From an uncultured Chloroflexota bacterium (lineage in GTDB: Bacteria > Chloroflexota > UBA11872): a stretch of 64,000 nucleotides of DNA. The stretch is from assembly GCA_958296175.1 (NCBI GenBank), contig OY282448.1, positions 1,488,472-1,552,471 on the forward strand. Reading direction: 5' to 3'. The notes beneath the pieces are model-generated. The model was not told the DNA's origin, did not search any database, and saw only the letters and a list, made by a program, of their open reading frames with translations. Below are positions 60,752 through 64,000 of this stretch, in pieces (positions within the stretch are counted from its first letter, which is position 1; every line of letters starts with the position of its first letter). Made by a program: the position numbers and the translations under genes.

Positions 60752-63403
60752 TCAGCCTACAACCAGGTTGATCAGGCGGCCTGTGCGGTAGAACACTTTG
60801 CGCAGCTTGCGGTCGTTGGTGTGGGCTTGGACGCGGGGGCTGTCCAGGGCTAGCTGGCGGGCGGCGGCTTCGTCAATGCCGGCGGGCGCTTGGATGCGGT
60901 CGCGCACGCGGCCGTTGACTTGCACCACCAGGGTGAAGGTTTCTTCGGCGGCCAGATCCGGGTCCCATTGCGGCCAGGCTTGCAGGTGAATGCTTTGCGT
61001 GTGGCCGGTGCGTTCCCAGAGTTCTTCGGCCATGAAGACGGCGCTGGGCGCCAGCAGCCGCAGGAAGGTATCGATGGCCTGCGTCCATGCGTCGGTGGCG
61101 CGCAGCCGCTCGTTGCCGACTTCCACCAGGAAGTTCGTGAACTCCATCAGCGCGGCGATCATGGTGTTGAACTTGAGCGCGTCGATGTCGTCGCTGACGC
61201 GCCGGATGGTCTGGTGTAGGCGGCGCTGGAGTTCGGCTGCCGCGTCGGGGTGGTCGGCGCGTTGGCGTTTGGTGTCGCCCATGGGCTGGTTCAGCACCAG
61301 GTTCCAGACGCGGCTGAGCCAGCGGGAGACGCCGATCAGGCCTTGCTCGCTCCAGGGCAGGGTGCGGTCGAACGGTCCCATGAAGAGCACGTAACAGCGC
61401 AGCGCGTCGCCGCCGGCGCTGGCGGCCACTTCGTCGGGCGTAACCACGTTGCGCCAGGACTTGGACATCTTGGTGGCGCGGAACTCCACCAGCGCGCGGC
61501 CGTTGCGCCGCGCGCGCGCGCCGGTCAGCTCGAAGCGCGCGTCCAGCGGGTAGCGCCGGAACGGCTGCGCCGCGACGGGGTTGTCGAAGGCGTCCAGACC
61601 CTCCGGCGCAACCACACGCGCGCCCTGCTGGCTATCGACGCGCAGACCGTCTTCGCTGGCCCAGCCCGGCTGGGCCAGCAGCATGCCCTGGTGGCGCAGA
61701 CGCGCGAACGGCTCCTGCAGATCGAGCACGCCGGCGTCGTGCAGCGCCCGGGTCCAGAAGCGCGCGTAGAGCAGGTGCATGACGCTGTGTTCGCTGCCGC
61801 CCACGTAGAGATCGACCGGCATCCAGCGGCGCACGGCGGCGGGGTCGAAGGCGCGGTCGTGGTCGTTGGGACTGCAGAAGCGCAGGAAATACCAGCTGGA
61901 GCAGGCAAAGCCGCCCAGGGTGTCGGTCTCGCGCCGCGCGTCGGCGCCGCAGCTGGGGCATGCGGTGTGCACCCAGTCCTCGGCGGCTTCCAGCGGCGAG
62001 CGCCCGCCCAGCTGTTGCGGGTCGAACTGTTCCACGCGCGGCAGCACCACGGGCAGCTGGTCTTCGGGCACGGGCACCTCGCCGCAGGCCTGGCAGTGCA
62101 CGATGGGGATGGGCGTGCCCCAATAGCGCTGGCGAGAGATCAGCCAGTCGCGCAGCTTGTAGTTGACGGCGGCGTTGCCTTTGCCCTGGGACCGCAGCCA
62201 CTCGGTGACCGCGCGCACGCCCTCGGCGGAGGCCAGACCGTCGAACGGGCCGGAGTCGACCATCACGCCCTGGCCCACGTAGGCGGCGGTCAGCGGCTGG
62301 CCGTCCCAGTCGGGCGGCGCGATGACGGTGCGGACGTCGAGGCCGTACTTGCGGGCAAACTCGAAGTCGCGCTCGTCGTGCGCCGGCACGGCCATGATGG
62401 CGCCGGAGCCGTAGGACATCAGCACGTAGTCGGCGATCCAGATGGGCAGGCGCTCGCCGTTGACGGGGTTCGCGGCGTAGCCGCCGGTGAAGACGCCGGT
62501 CTTGTCCGGGTCCAGCGCGGTGCGGTCCAGGTCGGACTTGCGCGCGGCGGCGGCGGCGTAGGCCTGCACCTCCGCGGCGCGGTCCGGCGTGGTGACGCGC
62601 TCGACCAGCGGATGCTCGGGCGCCAGCACCATGAAGGTGGCGCCGAAGAGCGTGTCCGGTCGGGTGGTGAAGACGGACAGGTCGTCGCCGGTCTCGGTGG
62701 TGAAGGTGACGTCGGCGCCTTCGCTGCGGCCAATCCAGTTGACCTGGGCGCGGCTGGTTTCCGGCGGCCAGTCGAGTTCGCGCAGGCCCTCGATCAGCTC
62801 CTCGGCGTAGTTGGTGATCTTGAAGAACCACTGCGTCAGCTCGCGTTGGGTGATGTCGGTGTGGCCGCGCCAGTCGGTGCCGTCGGCGTTGACCTCTTCG
62901 TTGGCCAGCGCGCCGCACATGGGGCACCACCACTGCATGCCCGAGGCGCGGTAGGCCAGGCCCTGCTCGTAGAGCTTGAGGAACATCCACTGGGTCCAGC
63001 GGTAGTAGTCCGGCTGGCTGGAGTCGATCTCGCGCGCCCAGTCGTAGGAGGTTCCGGCCAGTTCCAGCTGGTGGCGGTAGTTGGCGGTCCACTCTTTGGT
63101 GAGGTCGGCGGGGTGGCGTCCGGTTTCGATGGCGGCGTTCTCGGTCGGCAGGCCGAAGGCGTCCCAGCCCATGGGGTGCAGCACGTCGCAGCCGCGCATG
63201 CGCATCACGCGCGCCACCACGTCGTCGGGCACGTAGTTGCGCAGGTGCCCCACGCTGATGCCGTCGCCCGACGGATAGGGGAAGAAGTCCAGGCAGTAGA
63301 ACGTGGGGCGATCGGACGGCTCGGGTGTGCGGTAGAGGTCCTGCGCCGCCCAGCGCTGGCGCCACTTGGGATCGATCTCGGTGGGACGGAAGTCAATAGT
63401 CAT
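60752..63403 (-). CDS. leuS: Leucyl-tRNA synthetase
   Basis: An 883-residue class I synthetase of usual bacterial length. The HIGH motif is SVGHLRNY in PYPSGDGISVGHLRNYVPDD. MGWDAFGLPTENAAI follows. The editing domain has TTRPDTLFGATFMVLAPEHP, zinc knuckles are CPMCG and CPSCGAD, and the KMSKS motif is TKMSKSWRNVV near 643. It charges tRNA-Leu. ATG 63403 opens the protein. The defence operon is inserted directly downstream (60 bp). Confidence 0.97.
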   Translation of the reverse strand: MTIDFRPTEIDPKWRQRWAAQDLYRTPEPSDRPTFYCLDFFPYPSGDGISVGHLRNYVPDDVVARVMRMRGCDVLHPMGWDAFGLPTENAAIETGRHPADLTKEWTANYRHQLELAGTSYDWAREIDSSQPDYYRWTQWMFLKLYEQGLAYRASGMQWWCPMCGALANEEVNADGTDWRGHTDITQRELTQWFFKITNYAEELIEGLRELDWPPETSRAQVNWIGRSEGADVTFTTETGDDLSVFTTRPDTLFGATFMVLAPEHPLVERVTTPDRAAEVQAYAAAAARKSDLDRTALDPDKTGVFTGGYAANPVNGERLPIWIADYVLMSYGSGAIMAVPAHDERDFEFARKYGLDVRTVIAPPDWDGQPLTAAYVGQGVMVDSGPFDGLASAEGVRAVTEWLRSQGKGNAAVNYKLRDWLISRQRYWGTPIPIVHCQACGEVPVPEDQLPVVLPRVEQFDPQQLGGRSPLEAAEDWVHTACPSCGADARRETDTLGGFACSSWYFLRFCSPNDHDRAFDPAAVRRWMPVDLYVGGSEHSVMHLLYARFWTRALHDAGVLDLQEPFARLRHQGMLLAQPGWASEDGLRVDSQQGARVVAPEGLDAFDNPVAAQPFRRYPLDARFELTGARARRNGRALVEFRATKMSKSWRNVVTPDEVAASAGGDALRCYVLFMGPFDRTLPWSEQGLIGVSRWLSRVWNLVLNQPMGDTKRQRADHPDAAAELQRRLHQTIRRVSDDIDALKFNTMIAALMEFTNFLVEVGNERLRATDAWTQAIDTFLRLLAPSAVFMAEELWERTGHTQSIHLQAWPQWDPDLAAEETFTLVVQVNGRVRDRIQAPAGIDEAAARQLALDSPRVQAHTNDRKLRKVFYRTGRLINLVVG

Positions 63404-63472
63404 CGGGACAGGTTCGCCATGGCGCGCCGTGGGGTGCGGACCATTCTAGGCGGAACGGGGGCGCCGATGGAA

Positions 63473-63762
63473 CTAGCGCAGCCCGTGGTTCTCGATGAGC
63501 CGGCGCAGACCGTCGACGCCGATCGACGTCTGCTTCGGGCCCAGAATGGCGCGGAGCGTTCCCTGGGGGATGCGTGCGCCGCCGCGGTGCTTCTTCGTTG
63601 GAATGACGGTTACGCGCGTCGAGCGCGCGCCATCGGCGTCAAAGACTTGGCGTACGCGACGCCGTGCTTCGTGCGGCGTCTTGGCGCCCAGCCGTCGCGG
63701 CGCAGCAGCCGTTCCAGCTGCGCGCAGGTGATGGCGGGCAGGCGCGCGCGTCGAGGCGCCAT
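63473..63762 (-). pseudogene. Frameshifted HicA-type toxin gene
   Basis: The 290 bp segment is one base short of a whole number of codons. The first frame reads RLPAITCAQLERLLRRDGW and RRRTKHGVAYAK. The next frame reads VFDADGARSTRVTVIPTKKH, then GARIPQGTLRAILG and GLRRLIENHGLR. Together these rebuild a HicA-like toxin (RDGW, KHG, GTLRAIL). A one-base loss near the Tyr-Ala-Lys codons (about 63650-63660) breaks it. A sequencing error would have the same look. Confidence 0.7.
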
Positions 63763-63772
63763 CCCAAGCCTC

Positions 63773-64000
63773 TTACGCGAGCGCGGCTTCAGCCCGGGCT
63801 TCGCCGACGCCGATCGACATCGACCGAAATTGCGTAAAGACGGACCCGCGGTTCACCGGCACCCGGCGGGGAACTTCGTCGGGGGCGTGATGGAGGAACA
63901 GGGGAATCTTGTGGTTCTCGAAGAATCGTTCCAGCTCGTCCGCGTCCTGCAAGCTCTGGAGATGCAGAGCCACGAGGTCGGCCAGCTCCTCGGCGACCTC
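63773..64000 (-). CDS. HicB-like antitoxin, C-terminal part (partial at window edge)
   Basis: The frame is open from the right edge to a stop at 63773. The visible 75 residues read EVAEELADLVALHLQSLQDA, then ELERFFENHKIPLFLHHAPD and FTQFRSMSIGV. The position directly upstream of the HicA-like gene (10 bp), and the pattern of a helix followed by an ERFFENH.IPL segment, fit HicB-type antitoxins. The start and the N-terminal half are outside the window, so the family is inferred from context. Confidence 0.55.
   Translation of the reverse strand, partial: EVAEELADLVALHLQSLQDADELERFFENHKIPLFLHHAPDEVPRRVPVNRGSVFTQFRSMSIGVGEARAEAALA

Overview
This 64 kb window is very GC-rich and tightly packed with genes. 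I infer a member of the Chloroflexota. The best clue is the adjacent, overlapping pair of polytopic membrane proteins at 43631-47520 (an Agl23/TIGR03663-like protein and a DUF2298/YYY-domain protein), a pairing I know mainly from Chloroflexota and archaea. Supporting clues are Tat-type lipoprotein solute-binding proteins, Thr-Pro repeat linkers, and a leucyl-tRNA synthetase with the SVGHLRNY form of the HIGH motif. No rRNA, tRNA, insertion sequence or phage structural gene was seen, and no marker fixes the lineage more finely.

Layout. (1) 1-5732: the end of an unidentified gene, a GT-C-type membrane protein with a duplicated C-terminal domain, then on the minus strand a YbjQ-type protein, a PfkB sugar kinase, a small exported protein and class II fructose-1,6-bisphosphatase (glpX). 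(2) 5733-11063: two unrelated defence/nucleic-acid genes, a DUF262-AlbA_2 fusion and a HelD-type helicase. They are separated by a chimeric fragment whose left part is the 3' end of the aspartate dehydrogenase gene and whose right part is the 5' end of glpX, the expected scar of a tandem duplication. (3) 11064-20661: a minus-strand run of aspartate dehydrogenase, dihydrolipoamide dehydrogenase, an MBL-fold hydrolase, an M20 peptidase, a TIM-barrel isomerase and two membrane proteins. A small CRISPR-like array (four 28 bp repeats, about 61 bp period) lies just before the last gene. (4) 20743-31901, plus strand: a 3-hydroxyacyl-CoA dehydrogenase with a coding minisatellite at its N-terminus, a two-gene tubulin-like/vWA membrane system, and E1alpha-E1beta-E2 of a 2-oxoacid or acetoin dehydrogenase complex. 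(5) 31902-36569: an accessory stretch with a PLD-type nuclease, a decayed antitoxin, an intact DUF433/PIN-like toxin-antitoxin pair, an amidohydrolase and a possible structured RNA. (6) 36569-54405: two solute-binding lipoproteins, an acetolactate-synthase-like enzyme, mnmE, a FAD oxidoreductase with the Agl23/DUF2298 pair, a 108 bp minisatellite, dinB, yjbQ, a HAD hydrolase and a MOP-family transporter. (7) 54402-60691: an AT-richer two-gene operon coding for a Hsp90-like ATPase fused to an HNH-like zinc domain, followed by a RapA/SNF2-type helicase. This is a likely defence system. (8) 60752-64000: leuS, then a HicAB-like pair with a frameshifted hicA.

Housekeeping genes are interleaved with at least five separate defence-like insertions. 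The two most attractive candidates for an under-described system are the membrane-anchored tubulin/vWA pair (22140-28344) and the ATPase-HNH/helicase pair (54402-60691). A family of GAGAGGG palindromes recurs in at least five intergenic regions. Two genes (5998 and 16684) appear to start at CTG behind strong Shine-Dalgarno sequences.
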